Part shown: positions 8,545 through 16,866 of the stretch, piece by piece
How positions within the stretch are numbered: position 1 is the stretch's first letter
Layout of the letters: every line of letters begins with the position of its first letter
Source: Anaerolineaceae bacterium
Lineage (GTDB): Bacteria; Chloroflexota; Anaerolineae; Aggregatilineales; Phototrophicaceae
Reading direction: 5' to 3'
DNA: 64,000 bases
Assembly (NCBI GenBank): GCA_020634115.1
Contig: JACKCH010000012.1
Span: 186,001 to 250,000, forward strand
The notes under the pieces: generated by a model
Database searches by the model: none
Seen by the model: the letters and a program-made list of their open reading frames with translations, nothing else
Told to the model about the DNA's origin: nothing
Made by a program: the position numbers and the translations under genes

Positions 8545-9561
8545 TTACGGATTGTTAATGATAACCGGAATGGTACAGGGGGCGATATTGCCGCTGCTGT
8601 TCGCCAGAACGGTGAGCCGTATCCAGTAAGCACCGGACTCGAAGATAGTTGTATCCACTAACCCTAGTATGCCTTGCATGACAGGCGTCTCTGAACGACT
8701 GTAGAAGTTATATGTGCTGGCGAAGTCCGGGCGTACCTCGATTTTGTAATACCAGAATTGATCAACATTGGCTGTACCGCGCAGTGTAATTACACCGTTG
8801 ACTGTTTGCCCCGGTGTCAAATTGGTGATCTGCGCTCCTTGGTTGGTACATCCTTCGACTGCTAATGCTCTGGGCTGCTGCACCCCACCGCTGGGGTAGG
8901 GCGATTGGCTGCGTGTGGCCCTGTCCGGCGTTCGGGGAACATAGATCGGTGTCCCCGCGAAAATGTTGTTGATATTCCCCAGGCAGTTCGCCGCCTGCAG
9001 GCTGCTGACGGTGCTGCCGCTGCCCTGTGCGATAGAAAACAGGGTGTCACCCCGCTGGACGACGTAGACCACCCAACCGGAAGGTACGGTGCAGGCCTGT
9101 GTCTGGGTTGCAATCACCGTCGTAGGGCTTAACGCGCCAGTGGGCGTAGGCAAAATACCTAGCCCCTCAGTCACGATGAGTATTGGTGTGGGAGACGTGG
9201 TCGCAGTAGGGGTATGGGTGGATGATGGCGCTATGGTCGGTGTCCGCGTTGGCGTAGGTGTAGCTGATGGTTTCCGTGTGGATATGGGGGAAGGTGCTAC
9301 TCGGCTTGGCGTTGCCGTGTCGGACTGCCGGGGGACAATCCGCAAGGGCGTAGCGGATGGTGGCTCCTCTGTCGGAGTTGAAGATGCCAAGACCACAACT
9401 TCCGTGCCGGTTGTCGCCTGTGTCGTATTACTGACCGTTGCCGTGAGGCTGGTATCGGCTGTATTGGAGAGTGACAGGATGATAGCAAATACAAAAGCGA
9501 AAGCCAGAATACCGATAGCTGCGATGGCGACGATGATTTCATTTCCAATGTCGCGTGGCAT
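8545..9561 (-). CDS. Membrane-anchored LysM protein
   Basis: A 338-residue protein with an N-terminal membrane anchor (about 8-31, no signal peptidase II box), a Ser/Thr/Pro-rich linker (about 35-150) containing GILPT (135-139), a LysM domain (163-209, starting YVVQRGDTL) and a C-terminal beta domain (about 238-338). The last domain resembles the Ig-like end domains of bacterial surface proteins. Cys157 and Cys193 bracket the LysM core as in the two neighbouring LysM proteins; Cys238 and Cys329 may pair within the last domain. It starts 9 bases after the stop of the large kinase-like gene, so the two are almost certainly cotranscribed. Unlike its neighbours it has no cytoplasmic FHA domain. 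Confidence 0.85.
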   Translation of the reverse strand: MPRDIGNEIIVAIAAIGILAFAFVFAIILSLSNTADTSLTATVSNTTQATTGTEVVVLASSTPTEEPPSATPLRIVPRQSDTATPSRVAPSPISTRKPSATPTPTRTPTIAPSSTHTPTATTSPTPILIVTEGLGILPTPTGALSPTTVIATQTQACTVPSGWVVYVVQRGDTLFSIAQGSGSTVSSLQAANCLGNINNIFAGTPIYVPRTPDRATRSQSPYPSGGVQQPRALAVEGCTNQGAQITNLTPGQTVNGVITLRGTANVDQFWYYKIEVRPDFASTYNFYSRSETPVMQGILGLVDTTIFESGAYWIRLTVLANSSGNIAPCTIPVIINNP

Positions 9562-9570
9562 CCAGGTGTC

Positions 9571-12500
9571 TTAGACCTCCAACTCTACGGCGACAGGGAA
9601 GGCAACATAAAAAATGCTGCCAACACCAGGCCGGGTTTCTAACCATAGTGCGCCGCTGTGGACTTCGGCGAGTGATTTTGCGATAGAAAGGCCAACCCCG
9701 GTATCGCCTAAGCCCTGGACAAGGGGGTTTGTTGCCTTGTACTTGCGGGAAAAAACACGCTGCATGTCATCACGGTCAATGCCGCCGCCGCTGTCTTCCA
9801 CCGAAATCAGAATACTGTCTTTCGGGTCGTCAAATATTTTGCTGTTTGCGAGTTTGACTTCCTGGCGGTGAGCAGTGATATAAACCCGTGAGTTCGGCGG
9901 GGACACCAGGTACGCATTTGTCAGTAGTTCCGTGACAATCTGCCCAAGCGCGTCTCGGTCAGCCCGCAGCGGGGGGAGGTTGTCCTGCAGATCGAAACTG
10001 AGAGTCAGCCCTTTTTCGCGGAACTGATTAGTCGAACGAGTGAGGACATCCTCAACGAGGGCTACCACATCTACCGGCTCGGGCGTTAAACCGAGTTCAC
10101 CCTCATCCAAAGCCACCATACGGGTCAGATCATCCAACATAAACGTCAGTCGGGTTACATTGGCAGCGATACGTTGCAGGAACTTGCGCTGCATTTCCCC
10201 CAGAATTCCGGCTGATTCGTCAATCAACAGGTCTGTATAACCGACGATGGAGGTCAGTGGCGTGCGCAGTTCCTGGACAGTGCCAAGCACCTGGTCACGA
10301 TTACTGATAGCTGCCTGCGGCATGGCATTGTCAACGGGTTGGGGTGGTGTGGCCTGCTGTTGCTGTACGGCTTCCAGCGCGGCCTGCGTTTGGCGCAGTT
10401 CCTGTTCAATCTGCATCTTTTGCTGTGAGACTTCCTCGATCATCCGAGTCAGCGAACCTACGCTATCGTCGCCTAACTGTTTCAAACGTTCCCGGTCGCC
10501 ATCTAGCCGCGCCAGAAGTTGGTCGCGCTCGGTGCTGAGAATTTGATTTTCGGTTATCAACCGGTCACGTTCTGCGCTCAATTCCTGCTGCTGCTGTTCA
10601 TTTTTCTTGATTTGTTCGCGCAGCTTAAGCTGTACTTCTTGGTTTTCAGTGAGTTCGATCTGGAATCCAGCGGCATCGGCCAGTAGGCGGGCACGGTGCT
10701 GCTTGGTGGTATTCAGCGTCGCAATCGCCTCATCACGGTCGGCGCGATACTGGTCGCGTTCCCGCGTTAAGGCTTCGCGATCTGACGCGAGATTTTTGAT
10801 TTCGGTTTGCAGCGTTTGGATGCGCGTTTCACGCTCTTTCTCTTCGGCCAGGTGCGCCTCGAATTGTTTACGCTCCTTTAACAGGGCGTCTCTCTCTAAC
10901 TCTAAGGCGTCGTTGCGTACCTGGAGGCGCGCCCGCTGCTCGGCAAGCTGGCTGATAAGCTGCGCTAGGCCGTCTTCAGTGTTTTCAATGCCAAGCGCCC
11001 TGAGTTGTAGCTCAATATCGGTCAATTTGCTCTGGAGTTGGTCACGGTCTTGTTCCAGACGCGCCTTTTCCTGCCCCATTTGTTCGACCACATTCTGCAT
11101 TGTTTGGGGCAAGGTTGGGGTCTGTCCTTCGGTACGGAGCATGTTCAATTCGTCTTGCAGGCGCTGACGCTGCGTAACAAGGTCATCTTTTTCGCGTTTT
11201 AGCCCTTCGATCATGGTTTTGAGGACATGTTCGTTCCCGGAGGCAGTCGCGCCCGCCAGTGCCGTTTCTGCTTCCTGTAAACGTGCCGCCAATTGGTCAC
11301 GTTCTTCCCGAAGCTTCTGCTGCTCCTCATTAATCGCAATCATGCGCTGGGAAACCGACAATCCTTCTTCGGTGTCGCTCAGAACCTGGGTTACACGGTT
11401 ACGTTCATGGTCGAGTTCGATCTGAAGTTGCATAATCTGTCGGGTAAGGTCGGTCACTTGCTCGCGTGAAAATGCGAGGCTGGCCTGCATTTCCTGGTGC
11501 GCCGCCAGTACCGTGCCATCCTGTATATCTTCCAGTGACTTGCCTTGTAGCATAGCGTGGATAGCGCGTTCTTCCGCCTTGAGGCGGGCGTCACGGGCGG
11601 CGTAGCTCAATGAGAGCAAATTCCCGGCAATAATTGCCATGCCTTTGAGCAGTTCCGTTTCCGCGTCTTCGATTTCCTTCCCAGCATAGGGCATCGCGAT
11701 AATCAGAACCGCGATGAGTTCCTTGTTACTGACCAGTGGCTGGAAGTAGGCCGGGCCAATCTGTTCAATATCCAGCCGGTTATAGAGGTCTTTGAGTTCA
11801 TCCAGATTGCGATCCGGATACAGAGGGCGCTGTAGCTGGCGTTCAATAGCGTTTACTAGTGTCGGCTGCTGGTCAAGGTTCAGTGCCAGCGCCGAGATTG
11901 GCGCATCGAGTACCCGGTTATAGGCGAATACAATATCCGCATAGTTGGCGTCTTGCAGGGTAAGCAGCACCCCTACATCTGCTTTTAATGTGTCTATGAT
12001 GGTTGTGACGACCCGTTTTGGGATATCGGAAGGAGAAGCCCCTTCCAGAATTAACCCCAGGGTACGCAGCAGGTGAACCGAATCGCGTTGGAGCGGTGAA
12101 ATGGTGGGAACGTTGGCCGGGTTGGATATGAGGATCGAGCGCTGCGCCTCCTCCTGCTGGCCTGCATGTTCCGGTGTCACCGGCGGCATTTCTCTGGATG
12201 CGGCTAAAACATCCCCTTCCAGGTTACGAATGACTGTTCGATAGATGATAACCGGCATCAGCATCAGCGCGCCGAGGAATGCCAGTCGCGCCGGGCCGGA
12301 ATAATGCTCGATCAGGTTTCCCTGGGTGATTTGCAGCAGTGACCCGCCGTAGCCGAGGAGCAGCACAGCGAAAAAGACCAATTTTAGCGGGGCATCAGTG
12401 ATGAGCCGGAAATAGACTGCCACAAAGATGAGTCCCAGCAGCGCCAGCACCGCCGGTGTGAATGTCCAGGCGATACCGAATGCGCTCAGGTTGAAGTCGC

Positions 12501-13017
12501 TGGTCGCTACCTGTTCCGGCCACTGCACCCCGGTGATGATATAGCCCAGCACGACAATGACCAGGAACACTAGCAGGATAATGTTGGGTGTTTGTCCCCA
12601 GCGTGTGTGATCGGCGGTGAGGAACGCCCAGGTCAGCAGCAGAATTGCGACGACGTTCACAGCGCGTTCCAGTGGCGGAATGATGGTTATAGCATTCTGG
12701 TTGGTCAGCAGCGCGAACATGGCCCCTGCCATCAGAATCACCCAGGCGACTGTAATCCCCAGGGAGGCCACTACATACCGTCCCAGGTCACGATGAGACC
12801 GGTAGTGCAGGCGCTGGCTGAGCGCCATAAACAACCCCATCTGGCTGGTGGCGATCACTGCCAGGAAGAACAGCAAATCACCAGGCGGGCGCACAAAGAT
12901 GTTTAAAAAGTCACCGGACAACGTCTTCCACCTGACCCAAACTAGAAATCCGAATAGGGCTAAAATGAGCCATAATACCCAGCTTTGAGTGGGTGAATCC
13001 ACTTTGTTTATGCTCAA
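9571..13017 (-). CDS. Multi-TM GAF coiled-coil histidine-kinase-like protein lacking the phospho-acceptor His
   Basis: An 1148-residue protein with about eight TM helices (residues 12-260), a GAF domain (about 310-475), a very long coiled coil (about 480-880) and a C-terminal HisKA/HATPase module. In the H-box the expected His is Gln915 (TVQELRTPL; codon CAG at 10275-10273). The ATPase domain looks intact: N-box TELLTNAY, VEDSGGGI and GDTGVGLSI. It may therefore bind ATP without autophosphorylating on the usual residue, or act as a scaffold or modulator. The frame starts at TTG 13017, which follows a TGCTATACT element by five bases; GTG 13002 is an alternative. It heads the minus-strand FHA/LysM/kinase cluster, 9 bases before the LysM gene. 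Confidence 0.88.
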   Translation of the reverse strand: MSINKVDSPTQSWVLWLILALFGFLVWVRWKTLSGDFLNIFVRPPGDLLFFLAVIATSQMGLFMALSQRLHYRSHRDLGRYVVASLGITVAWVILMAGAMFALLTNQNAITIIPPLERAVNVVAILLLTWAFLTADHTRWGQTPNIILLVFLVIVVLGYIITGVQWPEQVATSDFNLSAFGIAWTFTPAVLALLGLIFVAVYFRLITDAPLKLVFFAVLLLGYGGSLLQITQGNLIEHYSGPARLAFLGALMLMPVIIYRTVIRNLEGDVLAASREMPPVTPEHAGQQEEAQRSILISNPANVPTISPLQRDSVHLLRTLGLILEGASPSDIPKRVVTTIIDTLKADVGVLLTLQDANYADIVFAYNRVLDAPISALALNLDQQPTLVNAIERQLQRPLYPDRNLDELKDLYNRLDIEQIGPAYFQPLVSNKELIAVLIIAMPYAGKEIEDAETELLKGMAIIAGNLLSLSYAARDARLKAEERAIHAMLQGKSLEDIQDGTVLAAHQEMQASLAFSREQVTDLTRQIMQLQIELDHERNRVTQVLSDTEEGLSVSQRMIAINEEQQKLREERDQLAARLQEAETALAGATASGNEHVLKTMIEGLKREKDDLVTQRQRLQDELNMLRTEGQTPTLPQTMQNVVEQMGQEKARLEQDRDQLQSKLTDIELQLRALGIENTEDGLAQLISQLAEQRARLQVRNDALELERDALLKERKQFEAHLAEEKERETRIQTLQTEIKNLASDREALTRERDQYRADRDEAIATLNTTKQHRARLLADAAGFQIELTENQEVQLKLREQIKKNEQQQQELSAERDRLITENQILSTERDQLLARLDGDRERLKQLGDDSVGSLTRMIEEVSQQKMQIEQELRQTQAALEAVQQQQATPPQPVDNAMPQAAISNRDQVLGTVQELRTPLTSIVGYTDLLIDESAGILGEMQRKFLQRIAANVTRLTFMLDDLTRMVALDEGELGLTPEPVDVVALVEDVLTRSTNQFREKGLTLSFDLQDNLPPLRADRDALGQIVTELLTNAYLVSPPNSRVYITAHRQEVKLANSKIFDDPKDSILISVEDSGGGIDRDDMQRVFSRKYKATNPLVQGLGDTGVGLSIAKSLAEVHSGALWLETRPGVGSIFYVAFPVAVELEV

Positions 13018-13022
13018 TTGTT

Positions 13023-13031
13023 AGTATAGCA
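13023..13031 (-). promoter_or_regulatory. Extended -10 element TGCTATACT before the kinase-like gene
   Basis: On the minus strand TGC-TATACT reads from 13031 to 13023. The -35 region 17 bases upstream (TCAGCA) is poor, but a TGn extension can compensate for that. The element ends only 5 bases before the TTG at 13017, so the transcript would be leaderless or nearly so. The same TGCTATA(A/C)T string is found upstream of dinG and in both divergent promoters near 37 kb. Confidence 0.45.
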
Positions 13032-13111
13032 TATTCGATATTTCGTGCTGACCAGGGCTAATCTTAATTAGAGCGGAATGTGAGATTGTTAAGGATATAT
13101 GGCATTTAACG

Positions 13112-13140
13112 TTGACGCTGCTCTTGCCCCTGGTTACACT
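13112..13140 (+). promoter_or_regulatory. Sigma-70-type promoter for the Nudix/serine hydrolase/Crp unit
   Basis: TTGACG (13112-13117) and TACACT (13135-13140) are separated by exactly 17 bases. Transcription would start near 13147, about 22 bases before the ATG at 13169. This is the best-matching housekeeping-type promoter seen in the window. Confidence 0.6.
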
Positions 13141-13168
13141 AAACATCGTGGGGTATGGGGATACATAG

Positions 13169-13678
13169 ATGAGGTTTGGATGGACGAAATTGATGAATGA
13201 TAGACCCTGGATGCACCGTGTGGCCGCCGCACTGCGCCGGATGCCCTGGCTAGTGACCCTGGCGTATTTTATGTGGCGCTGGCGTCAGGCCAAATTTTCC
13301 GCCGGGGTGGTCGGTGTCATTTTTGATGACGAGGGCCGTCTGCTGCTGGTGAATCATGTGTTTCACCCTCACAATCCCTGGGGGCTTCCCGGTGGGTGGG
13401 TGGGGCGTAGTGAAACCCCGGACATTACGCTGGCTCGAGAACTGATGGAAGAACTGGAAATGCAAATTGACGTGGGACCGCTGGTGGCGATGGAACTTAC
13501 CGGGTCATCCCACATGGATTATGCTTATCTGTGTACCCCCAAGAACCGTATCGGAGCAGTCAGTCGTGAACTGCTGGGATACAAGTGGCAGGATATAGCC
13601 GAATTGCCGAGTTTATACGATTTCCACTACCGAGCGGTGCAGCAAGCGCTTGGTACGAGACAAACTGTGATGGAATAG
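13169..13678 (+). CDS. Nudix hydrolase
   Basis: A 169-residue protein carrying a Nudix box beginning GGWVGRSE and ending RELMEELEM. The glutamates that bind the metal are present, but the Gly near the end of the consensus (EExGU) is Glu. It should hydrolyse a nucleoside diphosphate linked to another group; the substrate cannot be told from sequence. The N-terminus (about 1-45) is basic and amphipathic and could touch the membrane, but I see no clear TM segment. The gene is first after a good promoter and lies 4 bases before the wall-associated serine hydrolase gene, so the two are cotranscribed. ATG 13196 is an alternative start. Confidence 0.85.
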   Translation: MRFGWTKLMNDRPWMHRVAAALRRMPWLVTLAYFMWRWRQAKFSAGVVGVIFDDEGRLLLVNHVFHPHNPWGLPGGWVGRSETPDITLARELMEELEMQIDVGPLVAMELTGSSHMDYAYLCTPKNRIGAVSRELLGYKWQDIAELPSLYDFHYRAVQQALGTRQTVME

Positions 13679-13682
13679 AGCG

Positions 13683-15317
13683 ATGACTGTAACGGGATTA
13701 GGAACACGACAACGTAGACGCAGACGATTGCCCATTATTCAGATTTTTTCGGCGTTGATGATTTTTGGTGCGATTGGCCTGTTTGTGATTGAGTTGGTGG
13801 GCTTCAGCCAGCAGCAGGAACGCCTTCCAGCGGATGTATCCGTAGCCGGCGTAAGGGTGGGTAATCTGCTCCCACGCGAGGCGACGACCTATCTGGATGA
13901 GTCATATTCACAGCCGGTGGTGTTGTATTATCATGACAATCCGATTCTGCTTGAACCCTCCGCAGTGGGGTTTCGCAGCAACAATGAGGTGATGTTGGCC
14001 TCAGCACGCTCGACCCGCGATGTGGAGGCGAGTTTCTGGTTGCGATTTTTCAACTACCTGTTAGGGCGCGAATCGGAAGCCGTTGTGGATATTCCTCTAT
14101 CAGCAGACTACCAGCAGAATCTACTGGAACAATATCTACGAGATGTTGCTGCTCGTTATGACCGAACTGCCGGGGATGCTGAATTTGACCTGCAAACTCT
14201 GACCCTACGGTCTGGTTCTGGCGGATACGTGATGGACGTGGATAGTGCGATTCCTCTAGTTGATGCCGCCCTGCGTCGTCCGGATAACCGTATTGTGCAA
14301 CTCCCGATTGTTGAGGCCGCGGCGCAGTCCGGCAATATTGATACGCTCAAGAACATGATTACCGCTTACCTGGACTCCCAGGGCTTTATTTACGACGGGC
14401 AAACCTCGGTTGGCTCGGTGTTCATCATGGATCTGACCACCGGGGAAGAAGTGAATATCCTGGGCGATGTCGCGTTTTCAGCGGCCAGCACCGCCAAAGT
14501 CGAGATTCTCATTGATTACTTCCGGCATCTCTGGTTCCCTGTGCCGCAGGATGAAGCCTTTCTGATGGCGAACTCCCTGTTGTGCAGTAATAACTCCTCA
14601 TCCAACTTGATGATGGAAATTATCGGAGATCGCGTCAGTGGCCAACGGGACATTTTTGTCGGTCTGCAGGATATGGCAGAGAATACACAGTATATTGGTG
14701 CTGAGAACAGTTATATCACCGCGCCTTTTGTGCTGGGTATTGAAGGGCAGCAGCTTGGCTCAATTCCCGCTCCACAGACAAACCCGAACCCCAATTTCAG
14801 TACCGATGCCGACCCCTATAACCAGACAACCGCTGAGGATATGGGGACGATGTTTGAAATGATCTACGACTGTGCCAACTATGGTTCCGGGCTGATGGCG
14901 GCATATCCAGATGGTGAATTCACGCAGACGGAATGTCGCCAGATGCTGGAACTGATGAGCGCCAATGATCTGCTCCGGTTACTTCAGGGTGGCATCCCGG
15001 TGGGGGTGCGTATTTCACATAAGAATGGCTGGATTTCCGATATGGTCGGGGATGCGGGGATCGTGTTTCCGCCGAATGGTCATGATTACGTGATTGCAGT
15101 CTACCTTTGGGAACAGGCCGAATTTCAGGACTTTAATCGTTTGTGGCCGTTGGTTGAGGGCGTTTCACGGGCGGCATGGAACTATTTCAGCCCTGAGACA
15201 CCGCTGGTCGCCCCGCGTGTCGACCTGCCGGAAACTGCGCAGGCCTGTGACAATTTCCTGCCGCCTGCCGACCTGCTTGATCTGAACAACATTAATGGCT
15301 GGCGTTCTGGTTCGTAG
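13683..15317 (+). CDS. Membrane-anchored class A beta-lactamase-fold serine hydrolase
   Basis: A 544-residue protein with a very basic N-terminus (RQRRRRR), one TM anchor (about 17-40), a region resembling the YoaR/VanW-type peptidoglycan-binding domain (about 47-215) and a C-terminal penicillin-recognising serine hydrolase domain (about 225-510). The active-site motifs are visible: SxxK as Ser269-Thr-Ala-Lys272, an SNN (302-304) in place of SDN, and KNG in place of KTG. The fold is that of class A beta-lactamases. With the Asp of SDN missing and a wall-binding front end, a role in peptidoglycan remodelling or wall sensing is at least as likely as antibiotic resistance. It is cotranscribed with the Nudix gene upstream and probably the Crp-type regulator downstream. 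Confidence 0.82.
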   Translation: MTVTGLGTRQRRRRRLPIIQIFSALMIFGAIGLFVIELVGFSQQQERLPADVSVAGVRVGNLLPREATTYLDESYSQPVVLYYHDNPILLEPSAVGFRSNNEVMLASARSTRDVEASFWLRFFNYLLGRESEAVVDIPLSADYQQNLLEQYLRDVAARYDRTAGDAEFDLQTLTLRSGSGGYVMDVDSAIPLVDAALRRPDNRIVQLPIVEAAAQSGNIDTLKNMITAYLDSQGFIYDGQTSVGSVFIMDLTTGEEVNILGDVAFSAASTAKVEILIDYFRHLWFPVPQDEAFLMANSLLCSNNSSSNLMMEIIGDRVSGQRDIFVGLQDMAENTQYIGAENSYITAPFVLGIEGQQLGSIPAPQTNPNPNFSTDADPYNQTTAEDMGTMFEMIYDCANYGSGLMAAYPDGEFTQTECRQMLELMSANDLLRLLQGGIPVGVRISHKNGWISDMVGDAGIVFPPNGHDYVIAVYLWEQAEFQDFNRLWPLVEGVSRAAWNYFSPETPLVAPRVDLPETAQACDNFLPPADLLDLNNINGWRSGS

Positions 15318-15365
15318 GGGTTGGGCGATTGTGATCTTAAAAGCTCGTCTGGAGGAGATAGAGGT

Positions 15366-16064
15366 TTGCTGGGAGATTATCCGGTAAAGGTCAAAGAACT
15401 GCGGGAGATGCCGGTCTTTGACCGGCTCACCGAGGCACAATTGGAGTGCTTGGCGCGCGTGATGATTCGACGTACCTACGCAGCCGGTGAATCCATTTTT
15501 CTTGAGGGTGATCCCGCTGCCGGGGTATGGTTTGTTGTAAACGGTCAGGTGCGGATTATCAAGGAGTCCTTAAGTGGGCGTGTCCAGGGACTGTGTGTGA
15601 TGAACTCCAAGAAGTGTTTTGGAACCTGCCCGCTCTTTGACGGCGACACCAACCTGGCGAATGCAATGGCCGTGACTGAAGTGACATTAGCTGTGCTGCC
15701 TGGCGCTGATCTCCAACGGTTGATTTATGAGGAACCACAGCTAACCCAGGCGCTCCTACAGGTTTCGAGCCAGCGATTGGCGCATATTGCGCATTTAAGT
15801 GAGACTTTGGGCGCCTGGACAGTTTCCTGGCGTATCAATGATTGCCTGCTGACGTATGCTGTTTCCTCAGATGGGCATCTTGTTGTCCCGATGACGCATG
15901 AACGCCTGGCGGAATTTGCTGGGACAGCCCGCGAAGTGGTGACCCGTTATTTATCCCAACTAGAGGATCACGGTATTATTCGGATGGAAGCGGGACGTAT
16001 CATTATCTTCAAGATAGATGAGTTAGGTTGTCCTTCAAATCTGACTTTGCAGTCATCTGTATAA
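15366..16064 (+). CDS. Crp/Fnr-family transcriptional regulator (first of two)
   Basis: I start this gene at TTG 15366, which follows a strong GGAGGAGATAGAGG; the frame is open from TTG 15321. The 232-residue product has a cyclic-nucleotide-binding-type beta barrel (about 12-130; GESIFLEGDPA, GQVRIIKE) and a C-terminal winged helix of Crp_2 type (about 160-225; MTHERLAEFAGTAREVVTRYL). Three Cys lie in the barrel (CVMNSKKCFGTC) and could respond to redox or bind a metal, but the Fnr four-Cys pattern is not present. The effector is unknown. It lies 48 bases after the serine hydrolase and just before a second regulator of the same family. Confidence 0.9.
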   Translation: MLGDYPVKVKELREMPVFDRLTEAQLECLARVMIRRTYAAGESIFLEGDPAAGVWFVVNGQVRIIKESLSGRVQGLCVMNSKKCFGTCPLFDGDTNLANAMAVTEVTLAVLPGADLQRLIYEEPQLTQALLQVSSQRLAHIAHLSETLGAWTVSWRINDCLLTYAVSSDGHLVVPMTHERLAEFAGTAREVVTRYLSQLEDHGIIRMEAGRIIIFKIDELGCPSNLTLQSSV

Positions 16065-16078
16065 GTCCAGGATAGGCA

Positions 16079-16852
16079 GTGCTCGCAAGGGCAGGGCGCT
16101 GTTTTGCTCAACCTGTTCATATGTGTTTACCCGCTTGGAACAGAAGTAGAGTACAGATTGTGGCTGTTGACTTTGACCTCTTGACCGATATCCCTTCCCT
16201 GGCGAACCTACTGCCGGAGACGCTCGGTCAGATGGCGCGGCACTCCTGCCTGTTATCGATACCTTCAGGCGAATCCCTTTACCAGCAGGGCGACCCTCCT
16301 TCAGGGTTATATATTCTGGTTTCCGGTCGGGTGAAGCTGTTTCGTCAGTCTCAGGATAAGATGCAGATTTTGTGTGTGCTTGTCGCTGGTATGTGTTTTG
16401 GCGCCGAGTCACTTTCGACAGGTGAGATGAATCCCTATTCTGCGACAACCATTAGCGCTGCCGAGTTGGTCTATCTCTCTCCTGATTCACTGCTCGAACT
16501 GCTGGGATTCTCCCCGGATTTACGGGTATTTATGCTGGAGTTGGTGACGCGGCGGCTGCGCGAATTTGCGATGTTAATCCATAACCTGGCTTTTCGAGAC
16601 GTGCCGTCGCGTCTGGCCGCCGTGTTAGTCAGTTGGTCGGATGCTGAAGGGCAAATGGCTGAGGATGGTATTCGGATTAAGAGGTTTTTGTCCCAGCAGG
16701 ACATGGCATCTGTCGTGGGAACAGCGCGTGAGGTGCTTTACCGCACCCTGAAAAAATTCGAGCAGGATGAAATTATTCTTCTCACAAAGAAGCACATCAT
16801 TATTTGTAACAAACAGAAGTTAACGCAGATCGCGCACCGGGAAAGCCGCTGA
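16079..16852 (+). CDS. Crp/Fnr-family transcriptional regulator (second of two)
   Basis: A Crp-type regulator with an effector barrel (GESLYQQGDPPSGLYILVSG) and a C-terminal helix-turn-helix (FLSQQDMASVVGTAREVLYRT is the core; HTH_Crp_2). The start is uncertain: GTG 16079 has an AGGA a few bases upstream, but homology-like sequence begins near GTG 16160 (VAVDFDLLTDIPS), which would give about 230 residues, the family's usual length. It lies 14 bases after the first regulator and ends 14 bases before a convergent gene. The barrel and DNA-binding helices differ enough from its neighbour's that this is an old duplication or two independent regulators rather than a recent copy. Confidence 0.88.
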   Translation: MLARAGRCFAQPVHMCLPAWNRSRVQIVAVDFDLLTDIPSLANLLPETLGQMARHSCLLSIPSGESLYQQGDPPSGLYILVSGRVKLFRQSQDKMQILCVLVAGMCFGAESLSTGEMNPYSATTISAAELVYLSPDSLLELLGFSPDLRVFMLELVTRRLREFAMLIHNLAFRDVPSRLAAVLVSWSDAEGQMAEDGIRIKRFLSQQDMASVVGTAREVLYRTLKKFEQDEIILLTKKHIIICNKQKLTQIAHRESR

Positions 16853-16866
16853 TTCGCCCTATAGCT

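Noticed and set aside
8445..8633. N-terminal extension of the giant FHA protein
   Set aside because: It would overlap the upstream LysM gene by 89 bases and adds no domain; ATG 8444 directly precedes the FHA region.
10607..11167. 186-codon Ser/Arg/Cys-rich plus-strand frame
   Set aside because: It is antisense to the coiled-coil region of the kinase-like gene; its composition reflects heptad codons read backwards.
13683..15317. Antibiotic-resistance beta-lactamase
   Set aside because: The SDN and KTG motifs are altered and a wall-binding front end is fused, so a resistance label is not supported.
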